In this document: positions 1-11,156 of the stretch, in pieces
Position numbering within the stretch: the stretch's first letter is position 1
Layout: each line of letters begins with the position of its first letter
NCBI GenBank assembly: GCA_011033025.1
Contig: WFMF01000019.1
Location: 186,001-250,000, forward strand
Reading direction: 5' to 3'
From: Beroe forskalii
Taxonomy: Eukaryota; Ctenophora; Nuda; Beroida; Beroidae
DNA: 64,000 nt
Notes under the pieces: model-generated
Databases searched by the model: none
Seen by the model: the letters and a program-made list of their open reading frames with translations, nothing else
What the model was told of the DNA's origin: nothing
Translations under genes and position numbers: made by a program

Positions 1-613
1 TGCGTCCGAGTTTTCGCTTGAAGATCATTATCTTTGCTTGACAGTTGAGTGCGATTTGAATGCCTATTAGTTTATACTGACAACAAGCGACAAATGTGAG
101 CATTATCGTAATTTTCGACGTCATTTCTCGCAATATCATGTGCCTCGAGTGCCATTCGCTTTGCTGTTCCGTGGAAATAGACATACATAAGTCTGAATTT
201 TACGTTGGCAAAGTCTCGGTTGGTAAATTTATGATTATCCTAGACTAGAGGTTTAATTCTTTCTCAAACTGCAGAAGGCATTTCTTTTATTAAAAACATT
301 GTGATAACCACAAGTACCCACCATGATCAAGTGAAAAGGTCACATTTTCTACAAGAAAGTAGAGACGTCCAATTTGAAGTTTTAACTTTCAATGTAAGCA
401 AGGTAACCTCAGAGCTCCTTGCATCTATGATCGGAGACTTAGACCTTTAAGCTCCCACACTAACTAAATAACTATGCAGTATTTTTTGGTGCAGAAGTAG
501 CAGTTAAAAATAGAAAAATATGAGACTGTTTAATTGTTTATCCATGACCTGAATAATCTTCCCTTCTGACTTCAAGAATTGCTCGGTAGTCAACTTTGGC
601 AACATTTTCGCTT

Positions 614-806
614 TCCTGACACCAGTTCCTCAGTCAAGAGTCCTGGCACCAGTAACTCAACCCTGACACCAGTAACTCACCCTGATACCAGTTACTCACC
701 CTGATACCAGTAACTCAACCTGACACAAGTTACTCACCCTGACACAAGTTACTCACCCTGACACCAGTAACTCACCCTGATACCAGTTTCCGTCCCTGAA
801 ACCAGT
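614..806. repeat. Minisatellite, ~19 bp unit
   Basis: About nine degenerate copies of a unit close to CCCTGACACCAGTAACTCA run head to tail. A related CTGACACCAGT word recurs in the array at 9918-10262, so the two minisatellites may share an origin. Confidence 0.8.
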
Positions 807-970
807 TCCTCCCCTCTTATACCATGACCAGTCACCACTGATCCACAAAGCTTTAAGATCACACCAGGTAGTGATTACAGGCCTTCCCCTTCACGAACTC
901 AGTGCGTCATATTATCTTAATCTAACACAAACATCAACTTCAAGCCCCGCAACGGTCTTCTAATCTAAAC

Positions 971-1068
971 GCTGCGTATGAAAAATAGGCGATTCAACGT
1001 CATCAACTCACTACATTGAGCTATGATAATGACGTCATCCTACCGTCTTATTTCTGGTGCGCGGCGTT
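971..1068. mobile_element. MITE-like element, CRE-core family
   Basis: The ends are inverted: the left starts GCTGCGTATGAAAAATAGGCG and the right ends with a matching TTATTTCTGGTGCGCGGC. Inside is an ACTACATTGAGCTATGATAATGACGTCATC-like core. Similar elements lie at 14481, 23374, 28792, 31490, 33307, 34691 and 52101. The size (~95 bp), short inverted ends and copy number fit a non-autonomous DNA transposon. No transposase source is visible here. Confidence 0.7.
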
Positions 1069-1765
1069 TAGTGTCGCTTGTCCCGTGACCTTGTGTCTCA
1101 CAATCAATAGAAGAAGTGGAGGTCCCGGTATACGGACTCTGGACCGTGACGTCATTTTTACAGCTTTACTCAGCACTTCATTGACAGGAACTCAGTCCAT
1201 AATCTCGAATATATAGACGAAGTGAGGTTGGCTTAATGCAATCAAATTAACGGCGTACACTTGTTGGAACAATGGTGGGTAGCGGTGGTGGAGGCATGAT
1301 TCGTAACACGACATGTTAATTTAATATATATGCACTGTCCTATATATGTATGTGTCCTAATCCTACAGGAGTGATGAATCATGTAGTGATGAAGAAGTGG
1401 TCAGTGGATCATATGTTTCCAGACTTCTTCGCTTTTGATCATCAGTAAACCTTATGTCGATATAAGTATCAGAAACACCAGCTGATTTTGTTGAATATCT
1501 GAAATCTCCCAGCTTAGATTTATACATAATTGTTTACTCGTCAATTATTATAGCTAATGTTTATGTAAGCAGCGGTGAATTCGTAAAATATACGACTGCA
1601 GGTGCTCCAAATCGCAGAGATTTGCATTAACGAAACTTTGATGTGGCCTGGCCATGTCAGTTTATAAGCATATGATGATGCCTTGGACTGCTAGTCTGCT
1701 GTAGCTAATAAAATTCATTTTGCGCACTAAGACCATTTCTTTCGATATGTGATGCTCATGGCAAG

Positions 1766-1890
1766 CTGTGGTTTTTATGCTGTGATGCTGTGGTGTTTAT
1801 TCTGTGGTGCTGTGATGTTTATGCTGCGATGTCGTGATGTTTATGCTGTGATGCCATGATGTTGATGCTGTGATGTTTATGCTTTGATGC
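1766..1890. repeat. Degenerate TGATGCTGTGATGTTTATGC repeat
   Basis: Short imperfect tandem units of about 20 bp built on GATGCTGTGATGTTTATG. There is no coding potential. Confidence 0.65.
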
Positions 1891-2890
1891 TGCAATCTTC
1901 TCTCACAAAATGCTGAATATAAATGCTGTGAGCACCCTTACAACAAGCTGATTTTAGATGTTGTGAGCATCCCTCACAGTCTCACAACAAAAGTTTAAAT
2001 TCAGATGTGCAAGATAAGCCACTTCATGTGTTTAGTTGGCATGATGCAATTCCAGACACGAGACTCAATGACCAAGTACAGTTCGAATAATTAAATCACC
2101 ACATCACTGCCCCAGGTAATTTAAATTGGCATGGTTTATAAGTGTGTGCAGTAGGTATGAATTATAGATGGCACTTAAAGTCAAGGAGTCTGTAGGCAGT
2201 CATTGACTGTAAGAAGTCATTGACTGACAATTGCATCCTCGAAAGTAAATTCTAATTAGGGTTGGTGAAGGGCGTGTATGACATGTCGGACAGGTTTGTT
2301 TACCATATGTAAATTCGCTATTCAAATAAGGACTAATGAGTGTGAAGGCAGCTTCAGATGATGCTCAATATATGGGAAATGTGTTTTGTTGTTAGCTGAT
2401 ATATTTGTTATCAACATGCTGTCACATTAAAACTAGAAATCTATGCTCAAAGCTCGAATATAACCTTCGAGGTATAGTAACGTTGAATTCATTTTTTCCA
2501 TCCCCGATTGCCCTTTTGTTTTACATTATTTTCGTTAGAATAAAGGGATCATCAAATTGTTGATTAAAAGGCTCAGGGTAAAGATAAGCGATCATATCAT
2601 AGATAAAATAGATAAAAATAAAAATTTCACAATAAATAGCTGGAAAGTGGAATTTCATTGATCCTTCAAGTAAAATTAATAGTTGATATTGAGATTAAGT
2701 TTTAACGAAGGATATTTTTTTTCTTATTGCATCCTTAGGTATCATCAATTTATAGTCTTAAAAGGCTCCAGGGTAAAATAAGCAAGATTCAAAGATAAAA
2801 TAGATAAAAATAAAATTTATAAAAGTTTTTATAGTCGCCTGTCTTTCATTAAACAAATAAACATTTACCAACATACGGCCATCCCTACAC

Positions 2891-2990
2891 TCATGATGTA
2901 TTGGGTGAAATTATCATGATGTATAGGGTGAAATTCTCATGATGTATTGGGTGAAATTCTCATGATGCATTGGGTGAAATTCTCACGATT
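2891..2990. repeat. Tandem ~26 bp repeat, four copies
   Basis: Four copies of a unit around CATGATGTATTGGGTGAAAT lie directly downstream of the stop codon of the minus-strand gene at 2996. They probably fall in its 3' untranslated or flanking DNA. Confidence 0.8.
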
Positions 2991-2995
2991 TCCTT

Positions 2996-4907
2996 CTAGT
3001 CTTCTTGTTCTTCCTGCTCTTCTTCCAGTTCTTGATCCTCACCAATCATTTCTAACCGGGCAGTAGAATTTGCTTTTTCCAGGGCAATAGGTTCTGGAAC
3101 AGTTTCTTCGGTTGATTCAGAGGTAGAAGATTCCGGAAACACAGTTTCTGCAGCTTTTAACAACTCATCTGATGACTTGTCTTCAGCAGATGCGTCTTCA
3201 GAAGATATTTCATCAGGAGGAGGCACAGGAATGTTTTCAGAAGTGGTTGATGCGGGATCCATGCTTGGTTGGTCCCCATCACCAGGACTTACTTCCGTTT
3301 CCAGGGTCGGTTCTAATTCTGTGGAATCTTCTGGTTCCTTTGGTACTTTTTCCTCAGTGTCACCCTTGAGGGCAGATGCCTCAGCTACTCCATCTGGGGC
3401 ATCAGTAGGGGTAGCATGATCAGGTGACTTAATTATTTCACTCTGGGTATCATTGGGTATGGCATCACCGGATGATTTAGCTTGATCATCTGGATTTGAA
3501 TCATCCGTTGGAACATTAGCATCAGTAGATTCAGCTGAATTGGTCTGATCAGTAGAAGGATCAGGGTTAGTTTTATCGTCTGAAGTTGACTGCTTATCTG
3601 ACTCAATCTCTGCTTGCTCAGCACCCTCTTCTTCACCCTTCTCGGATAGTTTCTCCAACCCCTCCTCACCTGATTCTCCCTCCTCCGCAATCGGATTGTC
3701 ACCGGGTGGACTGCTTCCTTCACCTGCATCTTCCTTCTGAACCTCACTCTCTGCATTCGTTGACTCTGAGACTGTTTCAATTGTGTCTTCCCTCCGGAGT
3801 GATGCCCCGGTCTTTTCTTTCTGAGCAATGCTGACCTTGGTAACTGGACTCCTCACCTCAAACTCCGTCACATCGGAAGTCTCTCTGTCGTGACTCACAT
3901 CCTCCTCAACGTCTGAGAACTCCAGATCCTCCTCCTTTACTGTAACAGGAGTTGAAGTTTCTGGGAGCATTATAGATTGCTTGAGATCAGCTGGAGCAAT
4001 CGGTTTGGGAGACGCATCAGGTCTCTGGAGGACAAGTCTAGGGTTCAATCTGCTGTCTCGATTGATCCTTCTCTGACGGCCTGAAAATGGAGTTTCGTCT
4101 AAAAATTTGATGATAGATTCATATTTCATGAAAATTGGAACGCATTACCAATATCAATTGGTATAAGGGTGCTGTTTTTTGGTAATTAAATAATTATTGA
4201 GTGATTTATTTTTATCTTTTCATAAGTAGTATTGATTCATCTCACACCATCAGGTGACTCCACTTATACATTTAACCAGCAATTACAAGTAGCACCTGCA
4301 TGTTATACTCAACATCTTGAACAGGTGTTGTGCAATGTAAAACTCCGCTTATTAAGGGGGAGAAGAGGGGCAACAAATGTTCACTGTTGTTATAACGGCT
4401 ATGTAACCAGTCCCGAAATGATTGTTCAGTTTCGAAACAAGCTTCGAGTTTCGGATAAATTGCCCCCTCCCTTCCCCACAATTTCACAGACACCACTGTA
4501 CCCAGAAGTCAATTATACTTGGTACAACGTTGTCAAGTACATGACATATAATTAGCACCTACTTACGAGAGAGAAACATATTAAACAATAGCGGTACCTG
4601 CACTGGAAGGGCGCTTATTGTCTATGCCGGGGAGCACAGGTGGGCTCCTGCTCGCTCTCAGCTGCTTCTCAACTTCCACCTTTGCCAAGATCTCACGGAA
4701 TTTCCGCTCCTGTTCCAGCTTTTCCCGGGCCTTGCACTTCTCGCACTTCCGGCAATCCTTCGGGAGGAGCGATTTGACGAAGGGCCGGAATTCCTTGAGG
4801 AGTTTGATCTGGGTGTTGATGATTTCCTCGTCCTTTGTTCGTTGGAGGAAGCCAGCCCGGGTACGGTGGGTGATGACGGTGAGGGGGTTGGTGGGTGGGG
4901 GTAACAT
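2996..4907 (-). CDS. Two-exon acidic protein of unknown function
   Basis: Exon 1 is 4598-4907 and exon 2 is 2996-4080, giving 1395 nt or 464 residues plus stop. The junction is G|GC (phase 1), with GTACC at the donor and a TTTTCAG acceptor. The start is the ATG at 4907; a possible TTTAG acceptor sits 9 nt upstream and the first codon after it would be a stop in this frame, so this ATG is the likely initiator with a possible upstream non-coding exon. Residues 1-103 are basic and hold a CxxCxxC-like cluster (KCEKCKA) followed by a charged helix. The C-terminal ~350 residues are very rich in Glu, Asp, Ser, Thr and Pro, so probably disordered. I do not recognise the family. The splice model is inferred from sequence only. 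Confidence 0.65.
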
Positions 4908-5607
4908 GTTGTATTACTAAAGGAGTAGAGGGGTCTCCTTTTTACTGAAGGGGTGTTCTTCTTCTTACTCAGGAGATCACTTTCAGCCTGTTCCCATTGT
5001 ACCTATAAACGCTGTGATTGTGTTAGATTTAACTTTTATTCGAAGGGCCGCAAGTCAATGCAATTATCAACTTGAAAAAACACTGTACAAAACAACAAAA
5101 CGGCAGCTTACAAATAAAATGCCTCAAACATATTTTCTTCCCTTGAAGCCTTGAGGGAGGTCAGGCCATCTTTTGAATGGATACCACCCGCGGAGATTAA
5201 TATAATGCACTATCACATTACCTTAAGTACTGCTAAAGTAATCAAATTCATTGCATAGCAAATGCTGAAAAGCAATGTGTGTCAGCATCGGGAATTCAGG
5301 TGGCCGTCTAATAGCTGGAAAATAATATGTTCGTGATTGTAAAAGGAATTGTAAATTAAAATATTAGATAATCACTATAACATATCTACTTGATATCATG
5401 ACTGGCAAATTAATCATGATAAGTGCTACATTGAATGATTTCAGGAACTCAATGGTAATGGTTATCAAATCTGGGCCCCACTAAAGTTTAATCGAACCAC
5501 GTAAGGAACCATAAACGGCATGAACTAGCCAAACAACAACCACCTGGTAACCGGGGCACAGTAGGTTAGGAAAATATTAAAAAAGCATACCTTATGAGAC
5601 ATATTTA

Positions 5608-5698
5608 AAAGGTACGAAATTTGGGGATTTTTCAAAAAAATCCCCATATTTTCGTACCCCCAAAATTTCGATCCCCAAAATTATTTCCCCCAAATTAG
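5608..5698. repeat. Stem-loop repeat, copy 1
   Basis: GGTACGAAATTTGGGGATTT is followed after a few bases by its approximate reverse complement (AAATCCCCATATTTTCGTACC) and then by CCCAAAATTTCGATCCCC. A second copy lies about 370 bp to the right. Related words also occur near 33825 and 34092. Confidence 0.7.
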
Positions 5699-5975
5699 TT
5701 AATTGCGGGTTTGTCTTTTGACAAACAGTGCATAAAATATGGAATTCCCAGACAAATTTCAATAAAAATATCAGTGCAGAAGGGTTCAAATTATCTAAAA
5801 TGCAGTAATTCCAAATAAAACCTTCTACAATCGACTCGTGAAGGAATCTTGTAGTGGAAATTCTACTGCATCGATCACATCAGTGATATTGGCCTTTCTA
5901 AAGTTCTGATTTATTCCCAAAAGTAACCCTATTTTTTCGAATTTGAAAAAAGGCGAAAATCCCTAATTTAATTTG

Positions 5976-6055
5976 GGGTACGAAATTTGGGGATTTTTGA
6001 TTAAAATCCCCATATTTTCGAACCCCCAAAATTTCGATCCCCGGAATTATTGTCC
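5976..6055. repeat. Stem-loop repeat, copy 2
   Basis: This copy has the same arrangement as that at 5608-5698: GGTACGAAATTTGGGGATTT, a short loop, the inverted arm, then CCCAAAATTTCGATCCCC. The two copies differ at several bases, so the duplication is not recent or the elements inserted independently. Confidence 0.7.
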
Positions 6056-6551
6056 CATGTTATTTTGTCTTGTAAGGTATAATCTACTAGCTCAATTCTA
6101 CTTGGAAATCTTAAATTTTGTCTTCGAAAAATTCAGCCAGATTTTCAGAGTTAAATACAGCCATTTCAAAATAAGACCTTTTTCTTTAAAAGCAGCATGG
6201 AGCATAAAATAGGGCATAAAACTAAAAAAAACTTATGGAAGAATCAGGAATCGCTCGCTAAACCCACTGACCTTGCCAATTCTCGAAACATCATTACTTT
6301 CATATTTAAATGCCAACCAGTATCAACCTTATAATCATATATCGAATCATATACACATTAAGCAGTTGCGGCCGGTCGAGGTGTTGAAAGAACCCTGACT
6401 GAGAAGTTCCATTTCCGAGAGGCTGCCGGATGTAGGAATGACCGTGTATATTTCGATAGTCTGCCGAGAATTTCTCAAAATTCCGATTGGAGCTTCTTCG
6501 TTTAACATTTTTTTATAAAAAAAAACAGGAAAAGTTTAAACTTCGTGTTTT

Positions 6552-9506
6552 TAATTTTGTATCTCGTATCATATATCGTTTTGCATAGTTTACAAATCTC
6601 GTGCAGCTGCTGTAATCGTGCGCATAACCCGTCTCATATCTTCATATATTCTGGTGTTTCTATGAAATCTTAGTTGAGTATTCGCATTCAAATTAATATC
6701 ACACCAAGGCACATGTGATAGAACCAGCCCATAAATTTTATGTCGTAAGTGATAAACCTGTGCTCAAAGCTCGAATAGCCTATCAGCTGGAAACATTGTC
6801 ACGAGCCGAGAGTCAAGTGTTATGGTTAAGTGTTTATGGTGTAGGTTAAGTGTTTAGGTTAATTGTTGAGTTAGGTTAATTGTTCATGGTGTAGGTTAAG
6901 TGTTTCGATAAAGTGTTAAGTAAGGTTGATTAGTATAAGTGTTTATGGTGTAGGTTAAAAGTTTTCTGTTTAGGTTAATTGTAAAGTTAGGTTGTTAAGG
7001 TTTAGGTTTATACATACTACCAGGTTCCCGACCTATAACCCCCACTGGGAAACGCCCAAAGGTGGTATTATAACTAATATAGTAATTAAATCTACTTGGT
7101 AGGCCTGGTAAACACTGGGAACCATGGTGAAACTGATTCAAATTTACATCTGTCTGCAGCACTCAGTACTTGCCTTGTCCATGTGGAATTTAAATTAATA
7201 GAGCTAGCAAATTATATATTAGAGGCCGAGCACCGAAAACAAGAGGTTGGGAGAGTGACGTCATTTTCACTGCTTAAGATGGTGAAATGATGACGTTTCA
7301 CCCGCCCTCTGATACACCTAGTCTGCATTATAATTAGCAGGGGGATAATTGGAAGTACCAAGCCCTCTGCCAGCTAAATATAAGTTACCACAACATCGAA
7401 TGATGTGTGGCGTCTCCCAGGACTTCACAAGAGCACAGTTATTTCACTACTATTATAGTCACCGTAGTAAGATAGTAGGGACGTATATTAATTCTGAATT
7501 CAAGCTTCTCTGACACAAAGTGACGCACACACAAACGCACACCCAAACAAACCCCTATTATCTCTCACTCTTTAGGGCACAGCATGGGACAGAAACTGAA
7601 CATTTGTCACAATAATAATATTCTGTTATCGTCTGATTTGTGTTGCGATGTTTCAATCTTGATGTGGTGGTATGACCAGCCAAGCCCTGTAATATATTCA
7701 ATCAATACACCGTAAGAACAATACACGTGTATTGTTCCAGTCCAGCGATAGTCCTCAGTCTTATAGGAATAGAAATAGTAGAAATAGAAATAAAGTACAT
7801 TACTATTAACGAAGAGCCTAGTCGTCAAAAATCCAGGAACTATCATCTTCGAAAGATTCTCATTTTACTGTCTTTCCAAGGAATTTAATTTGACAATTTA
7901 TGCTTTTTAAGATCATTATTTTCAGAGGAGTTTGACATTAGAATGTAATTTGACGTACATTTCTAAAAATCTTCATTTCTATCGTATTTTTCTCCATATC
8001 GTCAACATATCTCTCTTTTCGTATTCATGATCTTACAATCCTGTGATATATTGAAAATTCGGTTCATATTAGCATATTCGTTCGCAAAATGCTTGACATG
8101 TTTCTTTATACTTTTAATCCTCATAATAAAACGGCGTTTATTGACTCAAGTGTCATAAAACTACTCATTAGGCCTGATTGTGTTTCTTTATATCCTGGGG
8201 AGTTGATTCGTTTTCTGCTTTTTGTTTCGCTAGGTATTCTGTGCTTTGAATTATTGAACAAGTAGGTACATACCTGTTGTATCATATTTGCGAGTTGCCG
8301 TCTCCTAAAAAAGCAGTTTCTTTATCAATAATATGTATTACCAATATTCCCTTTTCATCCTCACCACCTCGTGCGCTGATTGGTCAATTTGGAGCTGTCG
8401 ATAAGCTTATACACTTTGTTGATGAAAGAATTGACATTATGAATCGGAAGTTTCATATCATTAAACTTGTTGCTTGTTGTGACCTATAAAATATCCAAAG
8501 CTTAACTTTTCATATTTCTTATATTCCTTGCATTTCTAATAATATCTTGGCAGTTACAAAGTCTCATTATTTCCTATCAACGTATCCTTCTCTCAGTATC
8601 TTTCTCTCTCAGCGAATAAAATTGATGGCTTTTAAACGGGTCTTAAGCAGTGAAAAGCAAGTTTGAAGTCAAGGGAGTGAATTGATCTCTTCAAAGTTTA
8701 AGTTTAATCAAAATATTAATCACCTGACATTATTATAACCTAACATATAAATTATCTCAAATTTGATTAATCAAGAAGTGTTGTAACATATTTTACATAA
8801 AATCTGTATGGTTTCTGGTTCATTTCATCCTTCCGCGTGTTCTGATTTATTTGCGCTTGCTCTGTTTTTAGTTCCATCGCAAGAGTATCAGGAACTTATA
8901 TTCGGCGTATATAAGTTTCTGATACGTGAGTAGGAAAGTCTTAACTTGTTTTGCGTATTTAACTGCTTTTTAAGGGCTTTTAAGTGGTTTAGCGTTGGTT
9001 CATGGCATTCGGCAATCGAGTTTAAAATCAGCTGTTTAAAGCAATATACTGACATATATACTGACTACTGAGTTAGGTACTTGATTTCAGTTCACCCACA
9101 GTTTGGGCAACGCAGCATTTCACTGCCCACTTGATAGCTCACCCAATAAACTGGCAGTATCATGCAGATCTAGTTCGTTGGTTGGTTGAGCCACAATGTG
9201 CCATAGGTGAACTAAAATATTCCGTTTGTAACAACTTTAGTTCAAGAGCTGCTGCAACATTCTGATCTCCTACTTCAGAATGAAGAGTGATTCAAGAGAG
9301 GATAGTTGAATTATAGTTTCCACGTTGAAGACACTTGTCATAGATACCCGAAAAACATCGAACTATATTATAGTCGAGCTTTCGCAGCCGAATTTCCTTG
9401 TAACTATGTTTCATTATGCAACTACGTTTCCTTTTGACTTTAGCAACTAAGTTTCCTTCTGACTTTTGCAACTTTAAGTTTCCCTTTGCAACAAAGTTGC
9501 GTAAGT
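6552..9506 (+). repeat. Large direct duplication, copy A
   Basis: This ~2.95 kb block matches 11157-13886 over its whole length. Landmarks shared in order include CTCGTGCAGCTGCTGTAATC, ATCGAATGATGTGTGGCGTC, CCTCGTGCGCTGATTGGTCA and GGTTTAGCGTTGGTTCATGG. Copy A is longer mainly because of a GTTAAGTGTTTAGGTTAATTG-like minisatellite at about 6815-7010 that copy B almost lacks. Substitutions and small indels are spread throughout. No intact reading frame is shared, so this looks like duplicated non-coding DNA or an old non-autonomous element. Confidence 0.85.
6815..7010. repeat. GGTTAAGTGTTTAGGTTAATTG minisatellite
   Basis: Imperfect tandem copies of a ~20 bp unit containing TGTAGGTTAAGTGTTTA. 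It is present in duplication copy A and reduced to about one unit in copy B near 11430, so the array expanded or collapsed after the duplication. Confidence 0.75.
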
Positions 9507-9917
9507 GTAGTGTTCCACGCCCGGAAAACCGACTCAAAAATCCGCGCGGAATTCCGCCTTTTGAAAACCCGGAAAAAGCTCGGGTTGTTCCATGCAACGA
9601 AATTCCGAATCAGCCAATTTGAAATTGAATAATTGTCATGCAAGAGTGTGAGTGTGTGTAACAATTAATATCTGTGTAGTTTGTGTAATGTGTAGGTGAG
9701 TCTGGGTGCAGGACACTGCAAGTCAGCTTTTTAGGACATGAAAAGACTGCCAGGAAGCCAGAGTTGACACAATCAATTATAGCATATCTGTAACATTCTG
9801 ACTCTCTGAAACCATTCTGACGCTTCACTGATGACTTGAACCATTCCGACGCAGCTCTGGCCACATTTCGATGTTTCATTAATGTATTAAGTATTAGAAT
9901 CCCTGTAAGTCTGTCAC

Positions 9918-10262
9918 ACTGACGTTGCATATCACTGACACCAGTCTGGCCGTGGACGTTACATATCACTGACATCAGTCTGGTACATTGACGTTACGTA
10001 TCACTGACAACAGTCTGCATATTGACGTTACGTATCACTGACACCAGTCTGGCCGTGGACGTTATGTTTCACTGACACCAGTCTGGCTTTGCATTGACGT
10101 TACGTATCACTGACACCAGTCTGGTATATTGACGTTACGTATCACTGACAACAGTCCTGGCACACTGACTTGTTACGTATCGTGACACCAGTCTGGCACA
10201 TTGACATTATGTATCACTGACTCAGTCTGGCACACTGACATTACGAATCACTGACACCAGCA
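9918..10262. repeat. Minisatellite, ~35 bp unit
   Basis: About nine degenerate copies of a unit containing GACGTTACGTATCACTGACA followed by CCAGTCTGGC. It lies in the spacer between the two copies of the large duplication. Units differ by small indels. Confidence 0.8.
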
Positions 10263-10319
10263 CCATGACAAATCGCCGACGACTATTTTTAAATTTGATA
10301 GAATCCATGTGGAAAGACT

Positions 10320-11156
10320 AAAAAAATTTATCACAATTTAAACCAAAAAGAATTAGAAGTTCAAAAACCTAACCCTATTTTAAAACATTAACTCACCTTT
10401 TGGGAAGGGAAAAGGGAAACTGTTGTTTTATGAAAATAAAAATGTATTATCAAAGGGTTTAAAAAAAGATCAGACCAGATTGTGCATTTTAAAAAATTCC
10501 CCGAAATTTTTTCATTTTGTTTTTTTTCTTTAAAAAAGGAAGGGGTGTGGCTGTGTAATGTTGATGCTGTAAGAGTAATCATAATCTGTACTTTAATTTT
10601 TGCCAAATGAATCTTAGGACTCAGTCCAAAATACTTCCGCAATCCCGATTTTTGTCGGTTTTCCGAGTTTTTCCTATTTCATGAAATAGGAAAATCAACT
10701 GGTTTTCAAAGGGTTTTCATCCGTTTGCTTTTTGGTTTTTCACGGGAATTTGACAAAAACCCCAAAAAATTTTCCCCAATATCAAGGAAAAACCGGGAAA
10801 TAAATCCCCCTTCCCCAAAAATTTAAGGGTAAAATGTTCCCCCTGGGAAAATTTAAAATTTTTCACTTTTTTTTTTTTCCTTTAATTTGTTTTTAATTTT
10901 TGCCATAATTTTAAAAAATTTCAAAAAATTTTTGGTTTTTTTTTTACCTTAAGAAATTTAATCCCGTTTTAAAATTTAAATTTTTTTTTTAGTTTTTAAA
11001 AAATTTTTGAAGAACTTTTTTTAATTTTTTTAGAAATTTAAATTCCCCTTTTTTTTAATTTAGAAGGGAAACAAAAAAGCATTTTAAAGGGGGGAAGTTT
11101 GATTTGGTTTTTTTTTTAAGACCAAAAATCAAATAAAATATTTTAGGGGGAAATTT
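10320..11156. other. Homopolymer-distorted stretch
   Basis: This ~800 bp has extended A, T, C and G runs (for example T runs of 8-12, GGGGG, CCCCC) unlike its neighbours. It looks either like very low-complexity spacer or like poorly corrected sequence. No gene is visible and any reading frame here is unreliable. Confidence 0.5.

Larger units (their letters stand above)
1..2995. other. Intergenic region with minisatellites and one MITE
   Basis: I see no credible coding exon here. The stretch contains a ~19 bp minisatellite (about 614-806), a degenerate TGATGCTGTGATGTTTATGC repeat (about 1766-1890), one ~98 bp MITE-like element (971-1068) and four tandem ~26 bp units at 2891-2990 just past the stop codon of the minus-strand gene. 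The one longish open frame near 1016 starts without ATG inside the MITE, so I did not call it. Confidence 0.6.
4908..6551. other. Non-coding stretch with two related stem-loops
   Basis: No gene is apparent. Two copies of an inverted-repeat unit lie at about 5610-5700 and 5976-6055. The rest is AT-rich unique-looking sequence. Confidence 0.5.

Noticed and set aside
1016-1216. 66-residue frame
   Set aside because: It begins at TTG inside a MITE and has no homology that I recognise.
4232-4555. 107-residue plus-strand frame
   Set aside because: It lies in the intron of the minus-strand acidic gene, starts without a supported signal and has no recognisable content.
9918-10262. Regular repeats that might suggest a CRISPR array
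   Set aside because: Units are degenerate and contiguous without unique spacers, and the DNA is eukaryotic.
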